This document shows, piece by piece, positions 1 to 6,101 of a stretch of DNA of 8,570 bases. Positions within the stretch are counted from its first letter, which is position 1. Every line of letters begins with the position of its first letter. Below the pieces are notes generated by a model. The model saw only the letters and a program-made list of their open reading frames with translations, was not told where the DNA came from and did not search any database. The position numbers were made by a program, and so were the translations under genes. Source of the DNA: SVTX01 sp045542075 (GTDB lineage: Bacteria; Bacillota; Clostridia; Oscillospirales; CAG-272); the NCBI GenBank assembly GCA_045542075.1, contig JAZQKI010000028.1, positions 1-8,570 of the forward strand, given 5' to 3'.

Positions 1-3
1 AAT

Positions 4-145
4 TCGATATGAGATAAATCCCTCGTTTGCGGAGCAAACATATCGAGCCGTAGGCATATCGAGTTGCGCTAGCAACATATCGAAAATCCCGTTAGGGATT
101 TATCTCGATGCGTGATTTGTCCGTTAAGGACATCACGCATATCGG
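4..145. repeat. Array of five small hairpins joined by a constant ATATCGA linker
   Basis: Five inverted repeats follow one another. GTTTGC/GCAAAC is at 25-30/34-39 and GCC/GGC at 47-49/53-55. GTTGC/GCAAC is at 63-67/72-76 and AAATCCC/GGGATTT at 84-90/95-101. TGCGTGAT/ATCACGCA is at 109-116/132-139, with an inner GTCC/GGAC at 119-122/128-131. Between them lies the same 7-mer, ATATCGA, at 40-46, 56-62 and 77-83, with one-base variants at 102-108 and 139-145. The left edge carries the 7-mer inverted (TCGATAT, 4-10). A second-order repeat, GAGATAAATCCC (11-22), pairs perfectly with 95-106. The array lies just downstream of the minus-strand hydrolase gene and may continue left of the window. No T-tract follows the stems in either direction, so it is not a simple terminator. 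Similar intergenic palindrome clusters are my recollection from other Clostridia genomes; the function is unknown. Confidence 0.8.
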
Positions 146-156
146 TCGGGTTTTTA

Positions 157-2541
157 TCATTCAGTTAAAAAATTATGCTCGATCGACTTGATCTTGGGAA
201 TACCTGCTTTTCGTTTGATGTGTGTATTTCCGCGCGAGAGAATAAATACACATCCGCAGGCTTCAAGGTCAAGATGGACCGCGGTATATATCTCGTCCTT
301 ATATTCAACGTGTCTGTAGCCTATCTTTTTTCTCTTGCCGCTTATCGGATCGAGCGCCACGGGAGAAATGCATCCCTTTATAAACGCGTACCTGTTGTAT
401 CTTGAATCCGTGGTGTTTGAGAAAAAGTATATATCCAGCTCGTCGCGGCGCTTGTGAATACGGTTGACCGTGCCGCCGCCGGGGAAGGTGGAGTGTAGTC
501 CGAGACGTGAGAAGTTGGGGTATATGTCACCCAGCGCGTCAAACGTCATATGCTTCGGGAGTCCGCTCATATATACGTCAAGAGGAATATTGAAGGAATA
601 CAGAACGCGCTTGAGTAATTTCTCGTCGCAGTAAAGCGTTCCGTCGGACGTGGTCTTTGAGGAGCAGATAAAATACGCCTCGCCGCCCATCTTATTTGTG
701 TTGTGATAATATTGCATTATCTTGCTTTGGATAGCGGTCTCGCTTCCGAATATGTGAGATACGGTCTCTCTGACCTCGATATCAAGCGACGTTGCGTACT
801 CGTCAAGACGCATAAAGTCGTCCTCGTTTTCCCCTCTTTCGTGATCAGGGTGGTACTCAGCGGCAAAATGCGGCAATCTTCCCGTGGCGATAATTTTACC
901 GCCGTTGTCGTAGAATTGCTTTATAAGACGGAGATTTTCAATGCTTATGACCGAAATGCCAGGCAGAATAAGAATTCCAAAGTCATTTTCGCCCGATGCC
1001 GTGCTGATGCGAAGCTTTTTGTCCCGCACGCTGCAGGACGATCTCATAACACTCGGATGAATAAGCATGCTGTCCTGACCGCAAAAGTATGACAGCATAT
1101 TTATCACAGTCATATAGTCGTTTTCCTGTATAGTATTCGGGTACTCAAAGCCGCTCTCTCTCGTCTGGTAAAGGAACACCTCCGAATGCATTGAGCCGAT
1201 GGGGTAGAGAATGGCTATGTCCGAGACACGGGTGCCGCCTCGCAGCAGATTTCTGCAGCGCGCGTTAAGCTCAACAAGACCGCGTTGGGTAATGCTGCTG
1301 TTGATATCCCACAAAAGTCCGTGCGGCAGATGTGCGAGCAGCTTTGTGCAGCCTCGGGAATATGCGTTCAGGGTATCCTTGAACAGGATTTTGGGGGAGA
1401 TGGTGTGATAATTTCCGTAAAGCTCGCAGAATATATCCTTAAGACCGAAGTTTTCTCCCGCGCTCGACGCAAGGTTCAGGGAGTTTATACCGTACATATA
1501 CGCCTTATTGAGCAAGGCGCAGGATGAATTTGAAAAATCAATCAGCGCGTCACCGACAAGCCACGAGCAATCCGCAAGCTTTGGCTCGGTGATACCGTTT
1601 ATCAGCTCAAGGGAATTTTCACGCGCAAAGCAATCAAGCGCGCGGAATATTCCGTCGGACAGCATTTTAGCGCGGCAGGTCATAAACAGAGACTTAAGGT
1701 GAACTGTTTGCTCGCCGACACTGTAAAACAGACAGTTGTAATAGGGCTTGGGGTCAAAGCCGAATAATTGCGTGAATTTCTCGTTAAAGGATGCGTCCCA
1801 ATTACGACGGTTGGGGGAGTCAAAGCAAATGTCGTTCATGTAAAGGACCGAGAGAGTTTTTCCCACGTGGCGCTTGATATCATTGCCCAATGAGTCAAGC
1901 ACGAGCGACAAAAATTTTTTGGAGGACTCAAAATTGAGCTTGTTTACCGAGCGTCTGACAGCTCCTCCCACTATATTTTCGCAGTCGCAGGTGTATGCGT
2001 TCAATACCCAGTTTCCGACGGGCGGGTCATATTCAACTCTGCCGTTTTGCAGAAATCCGTATATATCTATGCTGTCGCTGTTCTCCTCGTCAAACAGGGT
2101 TACGGACATAACGGAGGTATCATTAAGGTCCATACTGACGTGCTCGCACTCATTACAGTAATACTGCCTTTGGTTGAGCATTTCGGAGCATAGCTCAAGC
2201 TTTGTTTGTTCGTCTATAGAGGCATCCGCAAAAAAGCAATCCTCAATATATCGGTCTATTGACAGACCGATACAAACACCCTTTTTCTCCGCAGCGCAGA
2301 TCAGTTCTCTGTAAAAATCCGAAACAGGCGCAAGATCAGTACCCGCCTCGGATATACCCGAGAGGCAGGGGATAATACAGGCTATTTTATTCTTTTTGCA
2401 TTCGTTTACAAGATATTCGATCTGTTGCTTTCTGACAGGCAGAGAGTCGGGCTCAAAGAAAACGTATATTCCGTCCTCCGCGCGCCGAAAATTGAATTTT
2501 GTCTTATAAAGACTTTGAGAAAAGGCGTGTTTTAATGACAT
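157..2541 (-). CDS. Diverged GH106-like (alpha-L-rhamnosidase-related) glycoside hydrolase family protein
   Basis: This 794-aa protein has no signal peptide or membrane segment, so it is probably cytoplasmic. It resembles the large GH106/'glycosyl hydrolase' family by pattern. Residues 199-216 match the 'helix before the active strand' region. Residues 231-267 contain NWDASFNEKF followed by GFDPKPY, like the family's NWT..F..EF..GYD..PY stretch. SSAGENFG (359-366) and RGCTKLLAH (396-404) fit the TIM-barrel end. DIAILYP (441-447), ILILPG (523-528) plus NGGKIIATG (546-554) fit the flavodoxin-like domain, and FFSNTTDS with DPISGKRKK (706-739) the final beta domain. It lacks the extra C-terminal sugar-binding module found in many longer members. 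Where many relatives have an acidic FTDEP-like motif I see MNDIC (235-239), so activity is uncertain. The ATG has GGGGTGA six bases upstream (2548-2554). No transporter or sugar gene is adjacent. Family membership is moderately certain; the substrate is unknown. Confidence 0.6.
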   Translation of the reverse strand: MSLKHAFSQSLYKTKFNFRRAEDGIYVFFEPDSLPVRKQQIEYLVNECKKNKIACIIPCLSGISEAGTDLAPVSDFYRELICAAEKKGVCIGLSIDRYIEDCFFADASIDEQTKLELCSEMLNQRQYYCNECEHVSMDLNDTSVMSVTLFDEENSDSIDIYGFLQNGRVEYDPPVGNWVLNAYTCDCENIVGGAVRRSVNKLNFESSKKFLSLVLDSLGNDIKRHVGKTLSVLYMNDICFDSPNRRNWDASFNEKFTQLFGFDPKPYYNCLFYSVGEQTVHLKSLFMTCRAKMLSDGIFRALDCFARENSLELINGITEPKLADCSWLVGDALIDFSNSSCALLNKAYMYGINSLNLASSAGENFGLKDIFCELYGNYHTISPKILFKDTLNAYSRGCTKLLAHLPHGLLWDINSSITQRGLVELNARCRNLLRGGTRVSDIAILYPIGSMHSEVFLYQTRESGFEYPNTIQENDYMTVINMLSYFCGQDSMLIHPSVMRSSCSVRDKKLRISTASGENDFGILILPGISVISIENLRLIKQFYDNGGKIIATGRLPHFAAEYHPDHERGENEDDFMRLDEYATSLDIEVRETVSHIFGSETAIQSKIMQYYHNTNKMGGEAYFICSSKTTSDGTLYCDEKLLKRVLYSFNIPLDVYMSGLPKHMTFDALGDIYPNFSRLGLHSTFPGGGTVNRIHKRRDELDIYFFSNTTDSRYNRYAFIKGCISPVALDPISGKRKKIGYRHVEYKDEIYTAVHLDLEACGCVFILSRGNTHIKRKAGIPKIKSIEHNFLTE

Positions 2542-2571
2542 TTGATCTCACCCCGGATAAATTTATGCTTT

Positions 2572-2600
2572 ATTATACCATATATTCGCGAATTTGTTAA
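2572..2600 (-). promoter_or_regulatory. Sigma-A-type promoter of the GH106-like gene
   Basis: On the minus strand, TTAACA (2595-2600) and TATAAT (2572-2577) are separated by exactly 17 bases. An extended -10 TGG lies directly before TATAAT. Transcription would start near 2565, giving a leader of about 25 bases that contains the GGGGTGA ribosome binding site. It is divergent from the dehydrogenase promoter, with about 37 bases between the two -35 boxes. Confidence 0.75.
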
Positions 2601-2637
2601 GGGTTTAGCAAAAAAATATGATAACTTTTGAAAAAAC

Positions 2638-2666
2638 TTGAATTTTTATTTATTATGTGATATAAT
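2638..2666 (+). promoter_or_regulatory. Sigma-A-type promoter of the SDR gene
   Basis: TTGAAT (2638-2643), a 17-base spacer and TATAAT (2661-2666), with an extended -10 TGA just before the hexamer. Start of transcription is expected near 2673, leaving a leader of about 24 bases with AGAGAGGT as ribosome binding site (2683-2690). There is no room for a riboswitch. Confidence 0.75.
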
Positions 2667-2696
2667 AAGTCAGACTCACAAAAGAGAGGTCATAAA

Positions 2697-3413
2697 ATGA
2701 AAAAAGTAATCATCAGCGGCGGTACCCGCGGAATAGGACTTGCCTGCGTCAAGGCTTTTTGCAAGGCGGGGGATAAGGTCGCGTTTATTTACAAAAGCTC
2801 GGTTGAGCTTGCAGAGCAGATTGAAAGAGAATACGGCGCGTACGGATTTCGCGCGGATATATCGCAGGAGGACGAGGTCATCAGCGCAATATGCGAGGCG
2901 GTTGAAATTCTGGGCGGAGTTGACGTGCTTGTGAATAACGCGGGCATATCCGAAATAGGACTTTTCACACAAATGAGCGGCGCGGACTTTCGCAGAGTGA
3001 TAGACACAAATCTGTCAGGCGTGTTTTATTCAAGCCGTGAGGCAGCTCGGTATATGATAAATCAAAAGAGCGGCAGAATTATAAATATCGGCTCCGTGTG
3101 GGGACGCTGCGGCGCGTCCTGTGAGGTGGCGTACTCCGCTTCAAAGGCGGGAGTGCGCGGACTTACACTCTCAATGGCAAAGGAGCTTGGACCGTCGGGT
3201 ATCACGGTAAACTGCATTGAGCCGGGAGTTATCTCAACGGATATGAATTCGCACTTTGACAGTCAGACTATGGCAGAGCTGTGCGACGAAACTCCTATGT
3301 GCCGCATAGGAACTCCCGAGGACGTGGCGGGAGCGGTGCTGTTCCTTGCGTCCGACAAGGCAAGCTTTATCACGGGACAGACCCTCGGCGTTGACGGCGG
3401 GTTTGGGTTATAA
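2697..3413 (+). CDS. SDR-family oxidoreductase, FabG-like; candidate EF-P 5-aminopentanone reductase (YmfI type)
   Basis: A 238-aa classical short-chain dehydrogenase/reductase, full length for the family. Visible landmarks are the Rossmann glycine motif SGGTRGIG (7-14), NNAG (80-83), and the catalytic set N105, S133, Y146 and K150 (YSASK, 146-150). PG (176-177) and the C-terminal GQTLGVDGGF also fit. It is presumably a cytoplasmic NAD(P)H-dependent reductase. FabG, which reduces 3-oxoacyl-ACP in fatty acid synthesis, is the default call. However, the stretch SVWGRCGASCEV around the active-site serine is what I recall from YmfI proteins, which reduce the 5-aminopentanone modification of elongation factor P. 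No fab gene lies nearby, which weakens a fatty-acid role. The gene has its own promoter and a strong terminator, so it is monocistronic. The fold is near certain; the substrate is not. Confidence 0.9.
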   Translation: MKKVIISGGTRGIGLACVKAFCKAGDKVAFIYKSSVELAEQIEREYGAYGFRADISQEDEVISAICEAVEILGGVDVLVNNAGISEIGLFTQMSGADFRRVIDTNLSGVFYSSREAARYMINQKSGRIINIGSVWGRCGASCEVAYSASKAGVRGLTLSMAKELGPSGITVNCIEPGVISTDMNSHFDSQTMAELCDETPMCRIGTPEDVAGAVLFLASDKASFITGQTLGVDGGFGL

Positions 3414-3419
3414 TTAAAC

Positions 3420-3450
3420 AAAAAAGCCGTTGCACCGCAACGGCTTTTTT
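3420..3450. terminator. Bidirectional intrinsic terminator between convergent genes
   Basis: A perfect 14-bp stem, AAAAAAGCCGTTGC (3420-3433) with GCAACGGCTTTTTT (3437-3450), and a 3-base loop ACC. The A-run on one side and T-run on the other make it work in both directions. It ends the dehydrogenase gene (stop 3411-3413) and the convergent 95-aa gene (stop 3459-3461). Confidence 0.93.
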
Positions 3451-3458
3451 CTATTGAA

Positions 3459-3746
3459 TTACTCAGCAAGTATCTTTTCGTACCAGAACATTCCGTAGGT
3501 GAACGCCTCGTGCATGCCGACCTTGTCAGCCTGCTTGAGTATCTGTCCATTACTTGAATCAAGTATCTGAATGAGAATTTTATCGGGGGTCTTGATGCCG
3601 TCCTGCTCGGTGTAGGACATTATCTCAAACAAAAGCACGCATTTTTCGGAAAAATCTCCGTAGCAAATGGTGTCCTTTTCTCTTACTAAGGGTTTATTTT
3701 TGTAGTAAAGGTATTTGCCCTTTACCAGATCTCTCGTTTCTGCCAT
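3459..3746 (-). CDS. Small conserved-looking protein of unknown function (95 aa)
   Basis: I do not recognise a named family. The protein is soluble, with no signal peptide or membrane helix. It starts with a basic, aromatic stretch (LVKGKYLYYKNKPLVR, 7-22), followed by a probable beta-rich centre (CVLLFEIMSY, 36-45; KILIQILDSS, 56-65). It ends in an aromatic helix-like segment (FTYGMFWYEKIL, 82-93). That it is a real gene rests on three things. It has a near-consensus promoter (3798-3826). AAAGGAA sits upstream of the ATG (3754-3760) at good distance. It ends just before a bidirectional terminator. Its start lies 93 bases downstream of the tmcAL stop codon with no terminator in between, so read-through from tmcAL is also possible. 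The regular pattern of charged and hydrophobic residues looks like a small globular domain. No function is proposed. Confidence 0.8.
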   Translation of the reverse strand: MAETRDLVKGKYLYYKNKPLVREKDTICYGDFSEKCVLLFEIMSYTEQDGIKTPDKILIQILDSSNGQILKQADKVGMHEAFTYGMFWYEKILAE

Positions 3747-3797
3747 AATATAGTTCCTTTCCTGATTTATGTCAATGAAAATATTTCTCTACGTTAA

Positions 3798-3826
3798 ATT
3801 ATAACACAAAAAACACGTCAAGTCAA
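3798..3826 (-). promoter_or_regulatory. Sigma-A-type promoter of the 95-aa protein gene
   Basis: On the minus strand TTGACT (3821-3826), a 17-base spacer and TATAAT (3798-3803), with the extended -10 TGT directly upstream of the hexamer. Expected start is near 3791, giving a leader of about 45 bases. It sits in the 93-base gap behind tmcAL. Confidence 0.8.
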
Positions 3827-3839
3827 CATAAAAATCAAA

Positions 3840-5045
3840 TTAAATTATAAACGGTGATTTCTTTATAAAATAATCGCTTTTTTGTGCCTGTGGCATAAGC
3901 AGGGTATAAAGAGAATCAGCGCGGTGTGAGAGGCATGTCTGAACACACTCGGGTGCATCGGACGGTTTTGTGATAATATTTATTTTTGAGGTCTTACGGA
4001 TATCTGACAGATATTCGCAGCCTCGACGGCTTGCTCCGAGCAGAGTCGTATATTCGGGCAGGGAGTGTCGGAACACGTCGGACACGCCGAAAAGCGAATA
4101 CAGGATAACTCTTTTTATTCTTGTGTCGGTGTAGCGCGAGTTAAACAGCTTTTCGTAAAATTCCTCGGCAGATGCGGACTGCACAGCGCAGGCGCATATC
4201 CTGTTGCATATACCGTCACCGTCGTCGAGAATACTCTCGCCGCCGCAAAGTGATGCTGCGCGAGCCTTGATCTCCTCGGGGGAGTGAAGCCTGAAAAAGC
4301 TTTGTATATAAGGGAAAAGCACATCCTCGGTCACGGGAGCGGTGTTGCTTTCAAACGCAGACAGAACTGTGTCTGCCGCATATTTCGGCATGACTTTGTC
4401 AAGCGCGTTACGGTCAGACTGACCTTCGCTCAGAAGCCTGCGGATCGCCATGGCGCTCGGCATAGCTCCGTCAACGGACGTATCGGTATATCCGCCGCCC
4501 TGCCGCTTGATCACAAACAGCTTCATCTGGGCTTCAAGCTCATTTATCGCGCGGATATAGGATATTCCAAGCAGATCGTTTGACTTGAAATCCGCCTTGT
4601 CTCCCGACACCTGCTCAAACGCCTCAAAAAACGCCGCGGCGCTTCCGCTGTTGCTTTTCTGCAGCAGAGAGAATCTCTCTGTAAAAGCCTTGCTTGAAAT
4701 GACCTTTGCGGCGCGTGTGAGCTTGTCGGCGTCACCGCACTCGCTTCCGAAGGAAAGCGTATCCACACCGACCGCGTCAAGAATGCAGACCCCCGCGCGG
4801 GCAAACTGCTCCGCGGAGAGTGAGGAGTAGGGAAAGGGAAGCTCCAGCACTAAATCTACGCCGCACCTGATCGCCATTTGCGCGCGTGTGTATTTGTCAA
4901 GCATAGACGGCTCGCCGCGTTGAACGTAGTTGCCACTCATAACGCACACTATACATTCCGCGCCATTGGCACGGAGGGTATCTATCTGATATTTGTGACC
5001 GTTGTGAAACGGATTGTATTCGCATACTATACCCGCAGTTTTCAT
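3840..5045 (-). CDS. tmcAL: tRNA(Met) cytidine acetate ligase TmcAL (YlbM, DUF795)
   Basis: A 401-aa cytoplasmic enzyme of normal length. The family uses acetate and ATP to make an acetyl-adenylate and acetylates the wobble cytidine (C34) of elongator tRNA-Met, giving ac4C and protecting AUG decoding. The N-terminus is diagnostic: GIVCEYNPFHNGH contains the nucleotidyltransferase HxGH motif (H14, H17), followed by MSGNYVQRGEPSMLDK (36-51). LVLELPFPYS (65-74), SNDLLGISYIRA (155-166), the second nucleotide motif SAMAIRRLL (197-205) and the tRNA-binding-like stretch TDTRIKRVILYSLFG (306-320) also fit. The ATG has AAAGGAG eight bases upstream (5054-5060). It is divergent from yceD and rpmF; the same three genes neighbour each other in Bacillus (ylbM, ylbN, rpmF), which supports the call. 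No terminator is visible after its stop, so transcription may continue into the next minus-strand gene. Confidence 0.95.
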   Translation of the reverse strand: MKTAGIVCEYNPFHNGHKYQIDTLRANGAECIVCVMSGNYVQRGEPSMLDKYTRAQMAIRCGVDLVLELPFPYSSLSAEQFARAGVCILDAVGVDTLSFGSECGDADKLTRAAKVISSKAFTERFSLLQKSNSGSAAAFFEAFEQVSGDKADFKSNDLLGISYIRAINELEAQMKLFVIKRQGGGYTDTSVDGAMPSAMAIRRLLSEGQSDRNALDKVMPKYAADTVLSAFESNTAPVTEDVLFPYIQSFFRLHSPEEIKARAASLCGGESILDDGDGICNRICACAVQSASAEEFYEKLFNSRYTDTRIKRVILYSLFGVSDVFRHSLPEYTTLLGASRRGCEYLSDIRKTSKINIITKPSDAPECVQTCLSHRADSLYTLLMPQAQKSDYFIKKSPFII

Positions 5046-5078
5046 ACTGATCGCTCCTTTCTCAAAGCATTATAATAA

Positions 5079-5107
5079 ATTATAACATTATTGACCCTCC
5101 TTGTCAA
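5079..5107 (-). promoter_or_regulatory. Consensus promoter of tmcAL
   Basis: On the minus strand a perfect TTGACA (5102-5107), a 17-base spacer and TATAAT (5079-5084), plus an extended -10 TGT. Start expected near 5072, with a short leader holding the AAAGGAG site. The -35 boxes of tmcAL and yceD are 61 bases apart, so the two divergent promoters do not overlap. Confidence 0.85.
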
Positions 5108-5168
5108 CTCAAAAAGCCGCCACATTTGAAATAATGGCAAAAAATAGCGGATAAAATTAAAAAAACTC

Positions 5169-5197
5169 TTGACAAAGCAAAAAAGTTCATATATAAT
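5169..5197 (+). promoter_or_regulatory. Consensus promoter of yceD
   Basis: TTGACA (5169-5174), 17 bases, TATAAT (5192-5197): both hexamers match consensus. Start near 5204. The leader of about 31 bases contains GGAGG (5224-5228) six bases before the ATG. Confidence 0.88.
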
Positions 5198-5234
5198 ATT
5201 AAAGTCGTGTTTTATGTCTTGATGGAGGTGGCGT

Positions 5235-5750
5235 ATGATTCTTGAAATGGGTAAAATTCTTCGCGGAGAAGCAAGCCGCATAGATTTTGAATATTTCCTG
5301 ACACCTATGCCTCTTGACAGAATAACCTTTGAGGGCGATGCTCACGTTGTCGGTCACGTCACCGATAATGCGGGATATATGAGACTCTTTGCAACCGCGA
5401 CTCTTGCGTATTCTGCGGAGTGTGACAGGTGTCTTGAGCCCGTTAAGGCTGAGTACGTATTGGAGTTTGAAAGAACAGTAGCTGATGAGGGAACTCTCAG
5501 CGAGGAGCAGCTTGAGGACAATATTGACGAGTACGTTGTTATAGAGAACGCAAAGCTTGATATTGACGAGCAGCTTACCGAAGCGCTTTTGCTTGAATTC
5601 CCGAGAAAGATACTTTGCTCGGAGGATTGCGCGGGACTTTGTCCCAAGTGCGGAAAGATACTCAAATACGGTCCTTGCTCCTGTCCCACCAAGGAAATTG
5701 ACCCCAGACTTGCGGTTCTGGCTCAGCTTCTTGAGAAGGATGAGGAATAA
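5235..5750 (+). CDS. yceD: YceD/YlbN (DUF177) ribosome-associated family protein
   Basis: A 171-aa soluble acidic protein of the DUF177 family. Members are linked to 23S rRNA accumulation and large-subunit biogenesis, and the gene almost always precedes rpmF, as here. The family core is visible. A C63-x2-C66 pair sits in SAECDRCLEPV, an acidic middle (84-115) follows, and the conserved C-terminal block FPRKILCSEDCAGLCPKCG (122-140) continues to PCSC and EIDPRLAVLAQLL (154-166). Cysteines 128, 132, 136, 139, 148 and 150 form a likely metal-binding knuckle, and the CxxC pair at 63-66 could add to it. The ATG is fixed by GGAGG six bases upstream; a second Met at residue 5 has no ribosome binding site of its own. 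The gap to rpmF is 98 bases and contains a second promoter, so the two genes can be expressed together or rpmF alone. Confidence 0.93.
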   Translation: MILEMGKILRGEASRIDFEYFLTPMPLDRITFEGDAHVVGHVTDNAGYMRLFATATLAYSAECDRCLEPVKAEYVLEFERTVADEGTLSEEQLEDNIDEYVVIENAKLDIDEQLTEALLLEFPRKILCSEDCAGLCPKCGKILKYGPCSCPTKEIDPRLAVLAQLLEKDEE

Positions 5751-5766
5751 AAAACACGAAAAAGCC

Positions 5767-5795
5767 TTGACAGAAGGTGTAAATTAGTTTATAAT
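5767..5795 (+). promoter_or_regulatory. Consensus promoter of rpmF
   Basis: TTGACA (5767-5772), 17 bases, TATAAT (5790-5795). Start near 5802. It lies in the yceD-rpmF gap, so L32 can be made independently of YceD, as expected for an abundant ribosomal protein. Confidence 0.88.
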
Positions 5796-5810
5796 AATTT
5801 TATGTATTAT

Positions 5811-5832
5811 GGCTTACGCTGTAGTGTAAGTC
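5811..5832 (+). promoter_or_regulatory. Small leader hairpin just before the rpmF ribosome binding site
   Basis: GGCTTAC (5811-5817) can pair with GTAAGTC (5826-5832), seven pairs including one G-T wobble, with an 8-base loop. The stem ends three bases before AGAGGAGG (5835-5842) and leaves it free. It could stabilise the leader or bind a regulator; there is no direct evidence for control. Confidence 0.35.
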
Positions 5833-5848
5833 AAAGAGGAGGTTCAAC

Positions 5849-6040
5849 ATGGCAGTACCGAAGAAGAAAGTGTCCAGCGCACGCAGAGACAAGAGAAGAT
5901 CTAACAATAGCAAGCTCACAATGCCCGGATATGCAAAGTGCACTAACCCCGCTTGTAACGAGATGGTTAAGAATCACTGCGTATGCAAGGTTTGCGGATT
6001 CTACGGCGGTAAGAAGGTTCTTAACGTTAAGGAAGACTAA
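5849..6040 (+). CDS. rpmF: 50S ribosomal protein L32 (cysteine-containing form)
   Basis: A 63-aa basic protein with the family start MAVPKKKVSSARRDKRRS, which threads into 23S rRNA, then LTMPGYAKC and a zinc-ribbon. The C-terminal half has C31-x4-C36 and C46-x2-C49 as the likely zinc ligands, plus an extra C44. Most zinc-type L32 proteins have a CxxC first pair, so the two-residue insertion (CTNPAC) is unusual. The ATG is preceded by AGAGGAGG six bases upstream (5835-5842), one of the strongest ribosome binding sites in the window. The gene follows yceD, has its own consensus promoter and ends at a terminator. It is not followed by plsX or fab genes, as it is in some other bacteria. Identification is secure. 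Confidence 0.97.
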   Translation: MAVPKKKVSSARRDKRRSNNSKLTMPGYAKCTNPACNEMVKNHCVCKVCGFYGGKKVLNVKED

Positions 6041-6056
6041 TTTTGGGACACAAGAT

Positions 6057-6101
6057 AAACAAAAGGGATTCAGTCAGATCGGCGTGAATCCTTTTTGTTT
6101 G
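6057..6101 (+). terminator. Intrinsic terminator after rpmF
   Basis: AAACAAAAGGGATTCA (6057-6072) pairs with TGAATCCTTTTTGTTT (6085-6100) over 16 positions with one G-T wobble; the loop is 12 bases. The T-rich strand is part of the stem's 3' arm. It separates the yceD-rpmF unit from the downstream operon. Confidence 0.85.

Noticed and set aside
4..145. CRISPR array at the left end
   Set aside because: The constant unit is only 7 bases, the inserts are self-complementary and vary from 9 to 31 bases, and no cas gene is present.
703..1092. 129-aa open frame on the plus strand
   Set aside because: Lies fully antisense inside the GH106-like gene, has no ribosome binding site or family pattern; the same holds for the frames at 175-405, 1211-1408, 1285-1527, 1508-1702 and 1874-2161.
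2542..2696. Riboswitch between the divergent genes
   Set aside because: Both leaders predicted from the promoters are only about 25 bases long, too short for a ligand-binding RNA.
2676..2972. 98-aa frame opposite the SDR start
   Set aside because: Antisense to the Rossmann region of the dehydrogenase; no independent support.
5354..5692. 112-aa serine-rich frame on the minus strand
   Set aside because: Antisense to yceD; serine-rich translation is the usual complement of a glutamate- and leucine-rich gene.
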